A DNA stretch of 64,000 nucleotides from positions 434,001-498,000 of the forward strand of contig NZ_NESI01000001.1 in assembly GCF_002778325.1 (NCBI RefSeq), read 5' to 3'. The notes beneath the pieces were generated by a model, which did not search any database, was not told where the DNA came from, and saw only the letters and a program-made list of their open reading frames with translations. Of the stretch, positions 55,199 through 64,000 are shown in pieces. A program made the position numbers and the translations under genes. Origin of the DNA: Limnohabitans sp. B9-3. Lineage in GTDB: Bacteria; Pseudomonadota; Gammaproteobacteria; Burkholderiales; Burkholderiaceae_C. Numbering within the stretch: position 1 is the stretch's first letter; each line of letters starts with the position of its first letter.

Positions 55199-55309
55199 GG
55201 GTTTATCTCCAAATTCAATGCCTAAAGTATATCGGTTTACTCGGGAATTAAGCGGCTCCCGCTGAGTACCGCTGCTTGCAACGTGGGTTTAATCACGCAG
55301 CGGCCATAA

Positions 55310-55341
55310 AAAAGCCGCAAGGGCGAACCCATGCGGCTTTT
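55310..55341 (-). terminator. terminator of the rplM-rpsI operon
   Basis: AAAAGCCGCA and TGCGGCTTTT pair perfectly around a 12-base loop, 18 bases past the rpsI stop, and the minus strand continues with further T. Confidence 0.88.
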
Positions 55342-55359
55342 GGCAAAACAGGAAGCGGA

Positions 55360-55752
55360 TTAACGCTTGCTGAACTGCTTGCGGCGGCGAGCAGAGTGCA
55401 AGCCAACCTTTTTACGTTCCACTTCGCGCGCATCGCGAGTCACGAAACCGGCTTGTGACAGGACGGGCTTCAAAGCTGCGTCGTAGTCGATCAAAGCGCG
55501 GGTAATACCGTGACGCACTGCACCAGCTTGGCCAGACTCACCACCGCCGTGCACGTTGACTTGAATGTCAAACGCTTCGCCGTTGTTGGTCAGCATCAAG
55601 GGTTGCTTCGAAATCATGATCGAGGTTTGACGGCCGAAATATGCGGCGATGTCTTTACCGTTGATCGTGATTTTGCCGGAGCCTTTTTTCAGAAACACGC
55701 GAGCGACGCTTGATTTGCGACGGCCGGTGCCGTTGTTCCATTCACCAATCAT
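55360..55752 (-). CDS. rpsI: 30S ribosomal protein S9
   Basis: A 130-residue S9: [21 protein letters not shown] at the start, [21 protein letters not shown] in the middle and the basic tail [17 protein letters not shown] that reaches the P site. It lies nine bases after rplM and is followed by a strong terminator. Confidence 0.99.
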   Translation of the reverse strand: MIGEWNNGTGRRKSSVARVFLKKGSGKITINGKDIAAYFGRQTSIMISKQPLMLTNNGEAFDIQVNVHGGGESGQAGAVRHGITRALIDYDAALKPVLSQAGFVTRDAREVERKKVGLHSARRRKQFSKR

Positions 55753-55761
55753 TTCAGCTCC

Positions 55762-56190
55762 TTAGATGTCCAGCACTTTAGGCTGTTGTGCGGTGTGTGG
55801 GTGCTCAGCACCGCCATACACCTTGAGCTTTTTGATCATGGCGTAGCCGAGTGGGCCTTTAGGCAACATGCCTTTGACGGCCTTCTCGAATGCGCGGCCA
55901 GGGTGCTTGGCTTGCATGTCACGGAAGTTTGTTGCAGTGATACCGCCGGGGTAACCCGAGTGACGGTAGTACACCTTGTCCAAAGACTTGGTACCCGTGA
56001 CCTTGAGTTTGGAGGCGTTGATGATGACGATGAAGTCACCTGTATCGACGTGGGGTGTGTAAATGGCTTTGTGTTTGCCGCGTAAACGGAGAGCAACTTC
56101 GCTGGCTACTCGTCCGAGCACCTTATCGGTGGCGTCAATCACAAACCACTCATGCACCACGTCAGCGGGTTTTGCGCTGAATGTAGACAT
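55762..56190 (-). CDS. rplM: 50S ribosomal protein L13
   Basis: A 142-residue L13: [43 protein letters not shown] and [10 protein letters not shown] are family signatures. It is first of the rplM-rpsI pair, preceded by a promoter at 56328-56357 and a leader of about 130 bases. In E. coli the L13 protein represses its own mRNA through the leader. Confidence 0.99.
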   Translation of the reverse strand: MSTFSAKPADVVHEWFVIDATDKVLGRVASEVALRLRGKHKAIYTPHVDTGDFIVIINASKLKVTGTKSLDKVYYRHSGYPGGITATNFRDMQAKHPGRAFEKAVKGMLPKGPLGYAMIKKLKVYGGAEHPHTAQQPKVLDI

Positions 56191-56357
56191 AGTTAAATCC
56201 TAAAAGGAGAGTTGGTTTGTAGGGCCCTTTTCCACGGTCGGCGTTCTTCTGTTGAGAACCTCTTAGGTGGGATGTGCTTCTTGCGAAACCTCTGCCGCGG
56301 GACCACTCAAGCGCTGCAGAGCCATAAATTATACGAAAAATCAAGGACTTAACGCAA
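56191..56357 (-). promoter_or_regulatory. rplM-rpsI promoter and long leader
   Basis: TTGCGT (56357-56352) and a perfect TATAAT (56333-56328) are 18 bases apart on the minus strand. Transcription from about 56321 leaves a leader of some 130 bases. Near its 5' end CTCTGC and GCAGAG can pair around about 20 bases. The region is also the upstream region of divergent rlmJ. Confidence 0.55.
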
Positions 56358-56391
56358 GCTTGGCTAAAACCGCCAGAAATGGCGGGTTACC

Positions 56392-57288
56392 ATGCGGCCC
56401 ATGTTCAGTTATCGCCACGCCTTTCACGCCGGAAACCATGCCGACGTCCTCAAACATTTGACGCTGATCGCGACTTTGAAGCACTTGATGCACAAAGAGC
56501 CCGGCATTCAATTTGTAGACACCCACGCCGGCGCGGGCCTCTACCGACTTGATGGTGACTACGCTGAGAAAAGTGGTGAAGCCGCTGACGGCTTATTGAA
56601 ATTGTTGGCCACCCAAGGTTTAGCCAACGCGCCCGCCTTACAAGATTACCTCGACATGGTGGCCGGCTTCAATTCGGGGGGAAGCACCCGCATCTACCCC
56701 GGTTCGCCCTTCATCATGCATCGCTTGCTGCGTTACGAAGCGCGTGACCGCCTCAAGCTGTTCGAGATGCACCCGACCGATCACAAATCGTTGACAGGCA
56801 ACATTGAGCAACTCAATGCGGGTCGCACGGTCAGCGTGACGCGTGCCGACGGCTTTGAGTCACTCAAAGCCTTGTTGCCGCCGCCCGTGTCGACCAGTGG
56901 ATCGCGTCGCACCTGTGTGCTGATTGACCCTAGCTACGAAATTAAAAACGATTACTACCGCGTGATCGATTGCATTCAAGACAGTTTGAAGCGTTTTGCC
57001 ACAGGCACTTACATCGTCTGGTACCCCATCATTCCTCGCCCTGAGGCGCATGATTTGCCACGCAAACTCAAAACCATGTGCACCCAACTCAAGAAGCCTT
57101 GGTTGCATGCCACCTTGGCCATTGGTCGTGCCACCGGCGGCGATGACACGGGCTTGAGCGCCAGTGGCATGTTTTTGATCAACCCACCCTACACCTTGAA
57201 GCCACTGCTCAACGAAGCCTTGCCCATCGTGGCCAAAGCCTTGGCACGCGGCCCGGGACAAGGCTGGACGGTGGAGTCGGGCGGCTAA
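56392..57288 (+). CDS. rlmJ: RlmJ, 23S rRNA (adenine2030-N6)-methyltransferase
   Basis: A 298-residue methyltransferase. FSYRHAFHAGNHADVLKH is the conserved start, FVDTHAGAGLYRLD is the SAM-binding motif and VLIDPSYEIKNDY the catalytic DPPY-like motif. ATG 56392 has GGCGGG upstream; ATG 56401 gives an N-terminus closer to E. coli RlmJ, a difference of three residues. It stands alone, divergent from rplM. Confidence 0.94.
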   Translation: MRPMFSYRHAFHAGNHADVLKHLTLIATLKHLMHKEPGIQFVDTHAGAGLYRLDGDYAEKSGEAADGLLKLLATQGLANAPALQDYLDMVAGFNSGGSTRIYPGSPFIMHRLLRYEARDRLKLFEMHPTDHKSLTGNIEQLNAGRTVSVTRADGFESLKALLPPPVSTSGSRRTCVLIDPSYEIKNDYYRVIDCIQDSLKRFATGTYIVWYPIIPRPEAHDLPRKLKTMCTQLKKPWLHATLAIGRATGGDDTGLSASGMFLINPPYTLKPLLNEALPIVAKALARGPGQGWTVESGG

Positions 57289-57299
57289 ACACCCGCTTT

Positions 57300-58001
57300 T
57301 TACGGCGTTGGCTTCAAAAACGCCAAGACGTCAGTCAAATCACGGCCGGTGACGGTGGGTTTGGGCCCAATCGTTTCATGCGGCAAGCTTTGACGATTGA
57401 CCCACAGGGTCTGAAAGCCAAACCACGTGGCCCCTAGCGCATCCCAGGCGTTGCTCGACACAAACAAAATCTCGTCCAACCGGAATGGCAACACCTGCTG
57501 CACCAGCCCGTAGCTTTCGGGTGAGGTCTTGAACTGCCGAACGCTGTCAACCGAAATGATGTAATCCATCAAGGTGGACATGCCCGCATGACTCACCGCC
57601 ACATTCAGCATGTCGGGGCTACCGTTAGACAAAATGGCAGTCGGAATACCCTGCGCTTTGAGCGTTTCCAGCACACCCACGTTTTCAGGAAATGCGGTCA
57701 GATGCGCGTATTGGCGCATCAATGCGCCTTCATTCGCCGCAGACTGGGCCAAATGCAAACGCGCCAAGGTGTACTGCAAAGCGGCACGCGTGACCTCAAA
57801 AAACGACTGATAGTGCTTGCTGCCCCCCGTCGCATGCGGATCTGACATGGTGATCAGGCGCGAGTATTCAATCTGCTTGTCTCGCCACAGCATCGAAATG
57901 GCGGCGCCTTGACCGGGGTACAAACGTTCAGCCAGCGCCCCAATCGAATACACATCAAACAAGGTGCCGTAGGCATCAAAAACGACGGCTTGAATGGCCA
58001 T
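57300..58001 (-). CDS. haloacid dehalogenase, type II (L-2-haloacid dehalogenase-like)
   Basis: A 233-residue HAD protein. Motif I VFDAYGTLFDVYS holds the nucleophilic Asp; LERL-type ALAERLYPGQGAAIS, LWRDKQIEYSRL, AILSNGSPDML (motif II) and FVSSNAWDALGATWFG (motif IV) match (S)-2-haloacid dehalogenases closely. The enzyme would convert 2-haloalkanoic acids to 2-hydroxy acids with inversion. GGGACA precedes ATG 58001. It converges with rlmJ and is divergent from paaA. Confidence 0.9.
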   Translation of the reverse strand: MAIQAVVFDAYGTLFDVYSIGALAERLYPGQGAAISMLWRDKQIEYSRLITMSDPHATGGSKHYQSFFEVTRAALQYTLARLHLAQSAANEGALMRQYAHLTAFPENVGVLETLKAQGIPTAILSNGSPDMLNVAVSHAGMSTLMDYIISVDSVRQFKTSPESYGLVQQVLPFRLDEILFVSSNAWDALGATWFGFQTLWVNRQSLPHETIGPKPTVTGRDLTDVLAFLKPTP

Positions 58002-58064
58002 GATGCTGTCCCTTTTTTTAAAACGCACATTGTCGGTTTTTTAGGCTCGGAAAAACCCCTAGCC

Positions 58065-58101
58065 AATTAACCGACCAGTCGGTCGGCTAATTATCTATAC
58101 T
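58065..58101 (+). promoter_or_regulatory. paaA promoter with TetR-type operator
   Basis: A 28-bp dyad (58065-58092) has arms AATTAACCGACC and GGTCGGCTAATT, one mismatch, around AGTC. Directly downstream is a -10-like TATACT (58096-58101). The dyad covers the region where the -35 box would sit, so a bound repressor would block the promoter. CCGACC...GGTCGG is the pattern expected for TetR-family regulators such as PaaR. Confidence 0.6.
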
Positions 58102-58141
58102 TCAAACATAGCATCGCATGTCGCCGGTGCAGGAGTGGTTC

Positions 58142-59173
58142 ATGTACACCCAATCGTTCAACGTGTCCGACGCCCCCGATGCGTCAGCACCACAAGGCGC
58201 GCAGCTCAAAGCCGTGGCAAAACCCATCAGCGCGTCGCAAGCCGCTTTGCAAGCGTCGTTTGATGTACGCATCGACGCAGATGGCCGCATCGAACCGCAA
58301 GACTGGATGCCAGACGCCTACCGCAAAACCTTGGTGCGCCAAATCAGCCAGCACGCACACAGCGAAATCGTGGGCATGCTGCCCGAGGGAAACTGGATCA
58401 GCCGCGCCCCCAGCCTCAAACGCAAGACCATCCTGATCGCCAAAGTGCAAGACGAAGCCGGCCACGGCTTGTACCTGTACAGCGCCGCCGAAACCTTGGG
58501 CACCAGCCGCGACCAAATGTTCGACGCCCTGCACACCGGCAAAGCCAAATACAGTTCGATCTTCAACTACCCCACGCTCACCTGGGCCGATGTGGGCGTC
58601 ATCGGTTGGTTGGTCGATGGCGCGGCCATCATGAACCAAATCCCCCTGTGCCGTTGCTCCTACGGCCCTTACGCACGTGCCATGGTGCGGGTGTGCAAAG
58701 AGGAAAGCTTCCACCAACGCCAAGGCTACGAAGCGCTGTTGGTGATGATGACCGGCACTGCCGAACAAAAAGCCATGGTGCAAGACGCCGTCAACCGCTG
58801 GTGGTGGAAGTGCTTGGCCATGTTCGGACCGCCCGATGCAGAAAGCCCCAACAGCGTGCAAGGCATGCGCTGGGGGATCAAGCGCATCAGCAACGACGAT
58901 CTGCGTCAAAAGTTTGTGGACGCCACCGTGCCACAAGCCAAAGTGCTGGGCGTCACCCTGCCTGACCCAGACTTGAAGTGGAACGAGGCACGCGGCCACC
59001 ATGACTACGGCCAAATCGACTGGGACGAATTCTGGGCCACCGTCAACGGCAACGGCCCCTGCAACAAAGAACGGTTGGGCACCCGCGTGAAAGCCTGGAA
59101 CGACGGTCAATGGGTGCGCGACGCCGCCTTGGCGCACGCCCGCAAACAAAACACCTTGAAGGAGGCCGCATGA
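58142..59173 (+). CDS. paaA: PaaA, catalytic subunit of phenylacetyl-CoA 1,2-epoxidase
   Basis: A 343-residue diiron subunit. Iron ligands are expected in [33 protein letters not shown] (E-x-x-H) and [14 protein letters not shown]. With PaaC as structural partner it epoxidises the aromatic ring of phenylacetyl-CoA. AGGAG lies six bases before ATG 58142, so this start is preferred over an upstream ATG at 58118. First gene of paaABCDE. Confidence 0.97.
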   Translation: MYTQSFNVSDAPDASAPQGAQLKAVAKPISASQAALQASFDVRIDADGRIEPQDWMPDAYRKTLVRQISQHAHSEIVGMLPEGNWISRAPSLKRKTILIAKVQDEAGHGLYLYSAAETLGTSRDQMFDALHTGKAKYSSIFNYPTLTWADVGVIGWLVDGAAIMNQIPLCRCSYGPYARAMVRVCKEESFHQRQGYEALLVMMTGTAEQKAMVQDAVNRWWWKCLAMFGPPDAESPNSVQGMRWGIKRISNDDLRQKFVDATVPQAKVLGVTLPDPDLKWNEARGHHDYGQIDWDEFWATVNGNGPCNKERLGTRVKAWNDGQWVRDAALAHARKQNTLKEAA

Positions 59174-59475
59174 GCCAAGCAAGCCCCAAAGCATTGAACG
59201 AGTGGCCCCTGTGGGAAGTTTTTGTGCGCAGCAAACAAGGCTTGGAGCACAAGCACTGCGGCAGCCTACACGCCAGTGATGCGCAACACGCGCTGCAAAT
59301 GGCACGCGACGTGTACACCCGCCGCCAAGAAGGCGTGAGCATTTGGGTGGTGCCTTCCAACGCCATCACCGCCAGCGCCCCTGACGACAAAGCCGAATTC
59401 TTCGAACCTGCCAGCGACAAAATTTACCGCCACCCCACTTTCTACGTCATCCCTGACGACGTGGGGCACATGTGA
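59170..59475 (+). CDS. paaB: PaaB, phenylacetyl-CoA epoxidase subunit
   Basis: A 101-residue small subunit: [41 protein letters not shown] and [18 protein letters not shown] are characteristic. PaaB bridges PaaAC heterodimers. ATG overlaps the paaA stop (ATGA). Confidence 0.96.
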   Translation: MSQASPKALNEWPLWEVFVRSKQGLEHKHCGSLHASDAQHALQMARDVYTRRQEGVSIWVVPSNAITASAPDDKAEFFEPASDKIYRHPTFYVIPDDVGHM

Positions 59476-60257
59476 TGTCGGCGCATTTGGATTACGTGCT
59501 GCACTTGGCCGACAACGCCTTGGTGCTGGGCCAACGCAACGCCGAATGGTGTGGCCACGGCCCCATCTTGGAAGAAGACATTGCCATGGCCAACATCAGC
59601 TTGGACCTGATTGGCCAAGCCCGCATGCTTTACCAACACGCGGCTACGCTCAAAGGCGATGGCGCGACCGAAGACAGCTTGGCTTACTTCCGTGACGTGC
59701 CAGACTTTCGCAACTACACCTTACTGGAGTTACCGCATCATGCCGCCTTGGTGGGTTACGCCGTGGACAACCGCGACTACGCCGTCACCATCGTGCGCAA
59801 CTTTTTGTACAGCAGCTTGATGGGTTTGGTGTGGGAAAAACTGCAATCCTCACAAGATACGCACTTGGCCGCCATTGCAGCCAAGTCCATCAAAGAAGTG
59901 CGTTATCACTTGCGTCACTCGCACGATTGGCTGGTGCGCTTGGGCGATGGCACCGAGGTGTCGCACGCCAAAACACAAGCGGCGCTGAACCACTTGCTGC
60001 CCTATACCCAAGAGTTTTGGTCAGCCAGCGACTTTGAATCACAAGCCGCTTCAGCAGGCATTGGCGTCGACACCGCGACCGTGCGCAACGACTGGCAAAC
60101 CTTGGTGAGCAACGGCATCGCAGACGCCACCTTGCAGCAGCCCTCCACGGACGGGTTTGTGCACACCGGCAAGCACGGTTTGCATTCCGAACATTTGGGC
60201 TTTTTGCTCGCCGAGATGCAAAGCTTGGCACGCGCGCACCCACAAGGCGTGTGGTGA
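59475..60257 (+). CDS. paaC: PaaC, structural subunit of phenylacetyl-CoA epoxidase
   Basis: A 260-residue ferritin-like protein: LHLADNALVLGQRNAEWCGHG, EEDIAMANISLDLIGQARML and KEVRYHLRHSHDWLVRLGDGT. PaaC shares the fold of PaaA but acts structurally. ATG 59475 shares one base with the paaB stop (TGATG); a GTG one codon upstream is less likely. Confidence 0.96.
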   Translation: MSAHLDYVLHLADNALVLGQRNAEWCGHGPILEEDIAMANISLDLIGQARMLYQHAATLKGDGATEDSLAYFRDVPDFRNYTLLELPHHAALVGYAVDNRDYAVTIVRNFLYSSLMGLVWEKLQSSQDTHLAAIAAKSIKEVRYHLRHSHDWLVRLGDGTEVSHAKTQAALNHLLPYTQEFWSASDFESQAASAGIGVDTATVRNDWQTLVSNGIADATLQQPSTDGFVHTGKHGLHSEHLGFLLAEMQSLARAHPQGVW

Positions 60258-60871
60258 ACGCCGCTGCCACATCCGCTTCCATGGCATTGGCTGCAACGAT
60301 GGGATCTGCGGCATCAGCGCCAAAGAATCCATCATCAACGGCCACACATCGAGCCACGCCGCTCGCACGCATTTGGGCGGCGCTTGACACCTTGACCGAC
60401 CCCGAAATCCCCGTCATCACCCTGCGTGAAATGGGCATCTTGCGTGATGTGGTGCTGCAAAGCGACGGCAGCTGGACCGTGGTCATCACCCCCACCTACA
60501 GCGGCTGCCCCGCCATGGGCCAAATTGAAGATGACGTGCATGCCACATTGGCCAGTTTGGGTGTGAACGCCCGCGTGCAAACCCAATTGGCGCCCGCATG
60601 GACCACCGATTGGATGAGCCAAGCCGCGCGCGATAAGCTCCGCGCCTACGGCATCGCCCCACCCGCGCGTTGTGGCGCTACAAGTGACACCGCAGCAGGC
60701 TCTACCGTGGTGCAGTTCGCAGCACGCGCAAACAAGCCCGAGGTGGTTCCCTGCCCACAATGCGACTCGCACGACACCACAGAAACCTCTCACTTTGGCT
60801 CCACCGCCTGCAAAGCGCTTTACAAGTGCTTGTCATGCATGGAGCCGTTTGATTACTTCAAACCCTATTAA
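60254..60871 (+). CDS. paaD: PaaD, Fe-S maturation protein for the epoxidase
   Basis: A 205-residue protein. The MIP18/DUF59 domain reads LDTLTDPEIPVITLREMGIL and TPTYSGCPAMGQIEDDV; the C-terminal zinc-ribbon-like part has CPQCDSHDTTET and KCLSCMEPFDYFKPY. It is needed for maturation of the Paa iron-sulfur component. Translation probably starts at GTG 60254 (GTGA overlap with the paaC stop), giving an Ala-rich N-terminal extension of about 35 residues; ATG 60281 is an alternative. Confidence 0.93.
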   Translation: MNAAATSASMALAATMGSAASAPKNPSSTATHRATPLARIWAALDTLTDPEIPVITLREMGILRDVVLQSDGSWTVVITPTYSGCPAMGQIEDDVHATLASLGVNARVQTQLAPAWTTDWMSQAARDKLRAYGIAPPARCGATSDTAAGSTVVQFAARANKPEVVPCPQCDSHDTTETSHFGSTACKALYKCLSCMEPFDYFKPY

Positions 60872-60891
60872 TTTTTGAACAGGCCAGTCCC

Positions 60892-61980
60892 ATGTCTGCA
60901 GCCCCTCAATTTCATACCCTCTCCGTGTACAGCGTCGATGCGGAGGCCGCAAGTGCGGTTGCACTCAGCTTTCGTATTCCCGATGAGTTGCAAAGCACGT
61001 TTGCGTTTGAACCTGGTCAGTTTTTGACCCTGCGCGCCACCATCGACGGCCAAGACGTCCGCCGCAGCTACTCCATCTGCTCGACGCCACAAACCTTGGC
61101 ACGGGATGGCGTGTTGCAAGTGGGCATTCGCGCAGTTGACGGTGGCCTGTTCTCGAATTGGGCCACCACGCAACTCAAAGCTGGCGACACCTTGCAAGTC
61201 ATGCCGCCACAAGGCCGCTTTGGCGTGCAACGTCCGCGCGCTTTGCACCGGGTGGGCTTTGCAGCAGGCTCGGGCATCACGCCCATCTTGTCGATCATGG
61301 CCAGCACACTGCAAAGTCAAGCTGAATCGAAATTCACCTTGGTCTATGGCAACCGGCACATGGCCAGCGTGATGTTCAACGAAGCGCTGCAGGACCTGAA
61401 AGACCGTTACCCCGACCGCTTGACCTTGATCCACATCTTGTCGCGCCAATCCCAAGAAGTGCCCTTGCTGGAAGGCCGCATTGATGGCGACAAAGTTCGC
61501 GCCATCATCGCGGCACTGCTGCCCGTGAAAAGCATGGATGAGGTGTTTGTGTGTGGCCCCGAAGCCATGATTGAAGCCACCGAAGCTGCCCTGATTCAGG
61601 CGGGCGTTTCTGCCAAACGCGTGCATTCCGAGCGCTTCACGTCCAGCACGCCAGCAACGCCACGCAAGCGCAGCGCCACGCAAACAGACCCGTCAAAAAA
61701 AGCGATCCAACTCCGCATCGTCTTGGACGGCAAGCCCTATGACATGACCATGGGCCCCGACGACCATGTGCTGGACGTGGCCCTCAACCACGGCTTGGAC
61801 TTGCCCTACTCCTGCAAAGGTGGCGTGTGCTGCACCTGTCGCGCCAAGGTGATGGAAGGCCACGTTGAGATGAGCAAAAACTTCACCCTCGAACCGTGGG
61901 AAATGGCACAAGGCTTTGTGCTGAGTTGCCAAGCGCGCCCCACCACCAACCAAGTGGTGGTGAGCTTTGACGAGCGCTAA
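60892..61980 (+). CDS. paaE: PaaE, reductase subunit of phenylacetyl-CoA epoxidase
   Basis: A 362-residue flavoprotein. The FAD domain has QDVRRSYSICSTPQ, the NADPH domain GFAAGSGITPILSIMAS, and the C-terminal plant-type ferredoxin domain CKGGVCCTCRAKVMEG with a fourth Cys in LSCQARP. It delivers electrons from NADPH to the PaaA diiron centre. It is last in the operon; paaK, paaG, paaZ and other pathway genes are not adjacent. Confidence 0.96.
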   Translation: MSAAPQFHTLSVYSVDAEAASAVALSFRIPDELQSTFAFEPGQFLTLRATIDGQDVRRSYSICSTPQTLARDGVLQVGIRAVDGGLFSNWATTQLKAGDTLQVMPPQGRFGVQRPRALHRVGFAAGSGITPILSIMASTLQSQAESKFTLVYGNRHMASVMFNEALQDLKDRYPDRLTLIHILSRQSQEVPLLEGRIDGDKVRAIIAALLPVKSMDEVFVCGPEAMIEATEAALIQAGVSAKRVHSERFTSSTPATPRKRSATQTDPSKKAIQLRIVLDGKPYDMTMGPDDHVLDVALNHGLDLPYSCKGGVCCTCRAKVMEGHVEMSKNFTLEPWEMAQGFVLSCQARPTTNQVVVSFDER

Positions 61981-61984
61981 AACC

Positions 61985-62012
61985 AACAAAAAAGCCAGCA
62001 CGAGGCTGGCTT
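61985..62012 (-). terminator. terminator after metF, between convergent metF and paaE
   Basis: AAGCCAGC (61992-61999) and GCTGGCTT (62005-62012) enclose five bases. The T-run lies on the minus strand, so it serves metF best; paaE transcripts meet the hairpin without a T tract. A second perfect 7-bp hairpin (62071-62087) spans the metF stop. Confidence 0.75.
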
Positions 62013-62076
62013 GGCAAAGGTCGCGCGGCCTGCCCATTTGACGGCACGCCGACACGAACCCGACATCCATCAGCCA

Positions 62077-62925
62077 TCAAATGGCTGACGTCAAAAGCCC
62101 CAAATTCTCACAAATGGCCAACGTCGATGCGCTTTGGTTCATGCTGTAGAAATGCAAGCCTGGCGCCCCGGCGCAGCGCAATTGATCACACAAATCGGTC
62201 ACCACCTCCAAACCAAAGGCTTTGATAGAAGCCATGTCGTCACCGTAGCCCTGCAGACGCAAACGAATCCAACGTGGAATTTCCGCACCGCATGCATCTG
62301 AGAAACGCAGCAACTGAGACGAACTGGTGATGGGCATGATGCCGGGCACGATCGGAATGTGCACACCCAATTTGTCAGCGTCTTCCACAAAACGGAAATA
62401 CGCATCGCTGTTGTAAAAGTATTGTGTGATGGCCGAATCAGCTCCCGCCTTGACCTTCGTGGCAAAGGCTTGCAAGTCAGCCTCAGCTGATTTGGCTTGT
62501 GGGTGAATCTCTGGATAAGCCGCCACTTCAATGCCAAAGTCATCGCCCGTTTCGGCACGGATGAAGGCCACCAAATCGCTGGCGTATTGAAACTCACCGC
62601 CTGCGCCATAGCCGCTGGGCAAGTCGCCGCGCAATGCCACCAAGCGCTTGACGCCCATGGCTTTGAATTCGGCCAACTGGTGACGCACGCTGTCGCGCGT
62701 GGCGCCGACGCAGGAGAAGTGCGAGGCTGCCATCATGCCTTCACTCAAAATTTCACTCAACGTCGAGATGGTGCCGGCCTGCGTCGAGCCACCAGCGCCA
62801 AACGTGACGGAGCAAAACTGCGGCTTGAGTGTGTACAAGGCTTGACGCACCGCGCGCAACTTGTCTGCACCTTCAGGGGTTTTAGGTGGAAAAAACTCAA
62901 TGCTCAAACTGTTGTTGACCGTCAT
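62077..62925 (-). CDS. metF: Methylenetetrahydrofolate reductase
   Basis: A 282-residue TIM-barrel flavoprotein that reduces 5,10-methylene-THF to 5-methyl-THF for methionine synthesis. IEFFPPKTPEGADKL is the conserved start, VTFGAGGSTQ and LRGDLPSGYGAG the following blocks, and QYFYNSDAYFRFVED the FAD/folate region. ATG 62925 is preferred: GAGAGAC lies upstream and the N-terminus then fits the family; open frame continues to 63000 but runs into tlyA. Confidence 0.95.
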   Translation of the reverse strand: MTVNNSLSIEFFPPKTPEGADKLRAVRQALYTLKPQFCSVTFGAGGSTQAGTISTLSEILSEGMMAASHFSCVGATRDSVRHQLAEFKAMGVKRLVALRGDLPSGYGAGGEFQYASDLVAFIRAETGDDFGIEVAAYPEIHPQAKSAEADLQAFATKVKAGADSAITQYFYNSDAYFRFVEDADKLGVHIPIVPGIMPITSSSQLLRFSDACGAEIPRWIRLRLQGYGDDMASIKAFGLEVVTDLCDQLRCAGAPGLHFYSMNQSASTLAICENLGLLTSAI

Positions 62926-62947
62926 AGCTGTCTCTCTCATTGGCGCG

Positions 62948-63703
62948 TCATGCATGACGCGCACCGATCCAAAATTCTTGGTTGCCATCGCCACCGGCAA
63001 TGGCGCTGGGCCAGTAGCCCAACACCTCTAAGTGCAATGCAACACAGGCCTCGCGCAAACGCGCCTCGACCTGAACATAACTGGCTTGGTCTTTGACCAA
63101 GCCGCCTTTGCCAATATCGCTAGGCTGCAGCTCGAACTGCGGCTTCACCAACATCAGCAGCGTCCCACCCTGTTTCAACAAAGGCAGCAACGCAGGTAAC
63201 ACGAGGGTGAGCGAAATGAACGACACATCGCCCACCACCAAATCAAAACCATCACGCGCATCAGGCACCCGTGCATCGCCTGCTTCTAACTCGCGGGCGT
63301 TGATGCGTTCTACACACACCACACGCGCATCGTCGCGCAAACGTGGATGTAGCTGACCGTGCCCCACATCCAAACCCACCACTTGCGCAGCGCCTTGCTG
63401 CAACAAGCAATCGGTAAAGCCGCCGGTGCTTTGCCCCACATCGAGGCAACGCAGGCCTTGGGCCGTCAGGCCGCTGCTGAGCAGAGCGCCCTCTAGCTTC
63501 AAGCCGCCGCGAGACACATAGCGTGCCTCGGCGGTGTCCAGCAAGCGCAGCTCGCTCGGTAATGGCAACTCGTCACCATTCTTGGTGACGAGCTTCCATG
63601 GCTTGGTGCCTAAGCGCCACTCGACGCCCGAGGCGATCAACCGCTGCGCTTGAGAGCGCGAAGCGGCCAAGCCACGGTCGAGGAGCAGCTGATCAGCGCG
63701 CAT
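62948..63703 (-). CDS. TlyA family rRNA methyltransferase / S4-domain protein
   Basis: A 251-residue protein. Residues 1-60 form an S4 RNA-binding domain (MRADQLLLDRGLAASRSQAQ), followed by an FtsJ/RrmJ-like methyltransferase with CLDVGQSTGGFTDCLLQQGA as SAM motif and LVVGDVSFISLTLVLPAL. Mycobacterial TlyA 2'-O-methylates 16S and 23S rRNA; the role in Betaproteobacteria is inferred from similarity. It lies between ahcY and metF on the same strand. Confidence 0.92.
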   Translation of the reverse strand: MRADQLLLDRGLAASRSQAQRLIASGVEWRLGTKPWKLVTKNGDELPLPSELRLLDTAEARYVSRGGLKLEGALLSSGLTAQGLRCLDVGQSTGGFTDCLLQQGAAQVVGLDVGHGQLHPRLRDDARVVCVERINARELEAGDARVPDARDGFDLVVGDVSFISLTLVLPALLPLLKQGGTLLMLVKPQFELQPSDIGKGGLVKDQASYVQVEARLREACVALHLEVLGYWPSAIAGGDGNQEFWIGARHA

Positions 63704-63730
63704 CAATGCAATGCAACGAAATGCAAGGGC

Positions 63731-64000
<270 letters not shown>

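Noticed and set aside
58184-59305. 373-codon open frame on the minus strand
   Set aside because: Antisense to paaA and paaB, which are certain from motifs.

Overview
The window reads as one contiguous, gene-dense piece of a betaproteobacterial chromosome, most likely Burkholderiales, family Comamonadaceae (a Limnohabitans- or Rhodoferax-like freshwater heterotroph). This rests on gene orders known from that group: mlaFEDACB followed by an ABC exporter; pilMNOPQ-aroK-aroB-dgt divergent from mrcA; cyaY/lptM-lysA; two lipid A acyltransferases divergent from metK; tyrS, M23 peptidase, anmK, erpA, rpsI-rplM; and ahcY-tlyA-metF. The species cannot be named from sequence reading alone. No rRNA, tRNA, CRISPR array or prophage was seen, and no stretch longer than about 300 bases lacks a gene.

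Layout. 1-5220 (minus): the Mla phospholipid-transport operon (mlaF, E, D, A, C, B), then an ABC-2 exporter whose permease is cut by the window edge. 5306-11524 (minus): glutamate synthase gltB-gltD. 11588-12480: a REP-associated tyrosine transposase between inverted copies of its palindrome, lying against the gltB promoter. 12536-15256 (plus): AtuA-like protein, its small partner and a tricarboxylate-type binding protein. 15269-18650 (minus): two SAM methyltransferases, a DUF1415 protein and an MFS carrier. 18659-25545 (minus): dgt, aroB, aroK and an unusual type IV pilus assembly cluster in which PilM-PilN and PilO-PilP are each fused and PilQ lacks its AMIN domain. 25671-30029: mrcA, cyaY, lptM, lysA. 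30076-32538 (minus): MsrPQ periplasmic methionine sulfoxide repair and a di-haem cytochrome c. 32602-37482: engB, an alpha/beta hydrolase, two lipid A acyltransferases and metK with a long structured leader.

37551-44872: an Atm1-type ABC transporter, two hotdog thioesterases, an enoyl-CoA hydratase, a DUF2147 protein, a large acyl-CoA dehydrogenase, a TetR regulator (a fatty-acyl-CoA degradation neighbourhood) and a histidine phosphatase. 44911-50967: ruvAB, phoH-ybeY, dbpA-dtd and a CDF metal transporter. 51003-56190: tyrS, an M23 peptidase, anmK, erpA and rplM-rpsI. 56392-58001: rlmJ and a haloacid dehalogenase. 58142-61980: paaABCDE, the phenylacetyl-CoA epoxidase operon, with a TetR-type dyad at its promoter. 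62077-64000 (minus): metF, tlyA and the 3' end of ahcY. Together with metK this gives three enzymes of the methionine/SAM cycle in the window.

Most of the window is conserved housekeeping sequence. The parts most worth a second look are the doubly fused pilus alignment complex (21453-25545), the metK leader with mutually exclusive helices (36143-36289), the REP/RAYT unit abutting the gltB promoter, and the 16-bp palindrome inside the spacer of the mrcA promoter.
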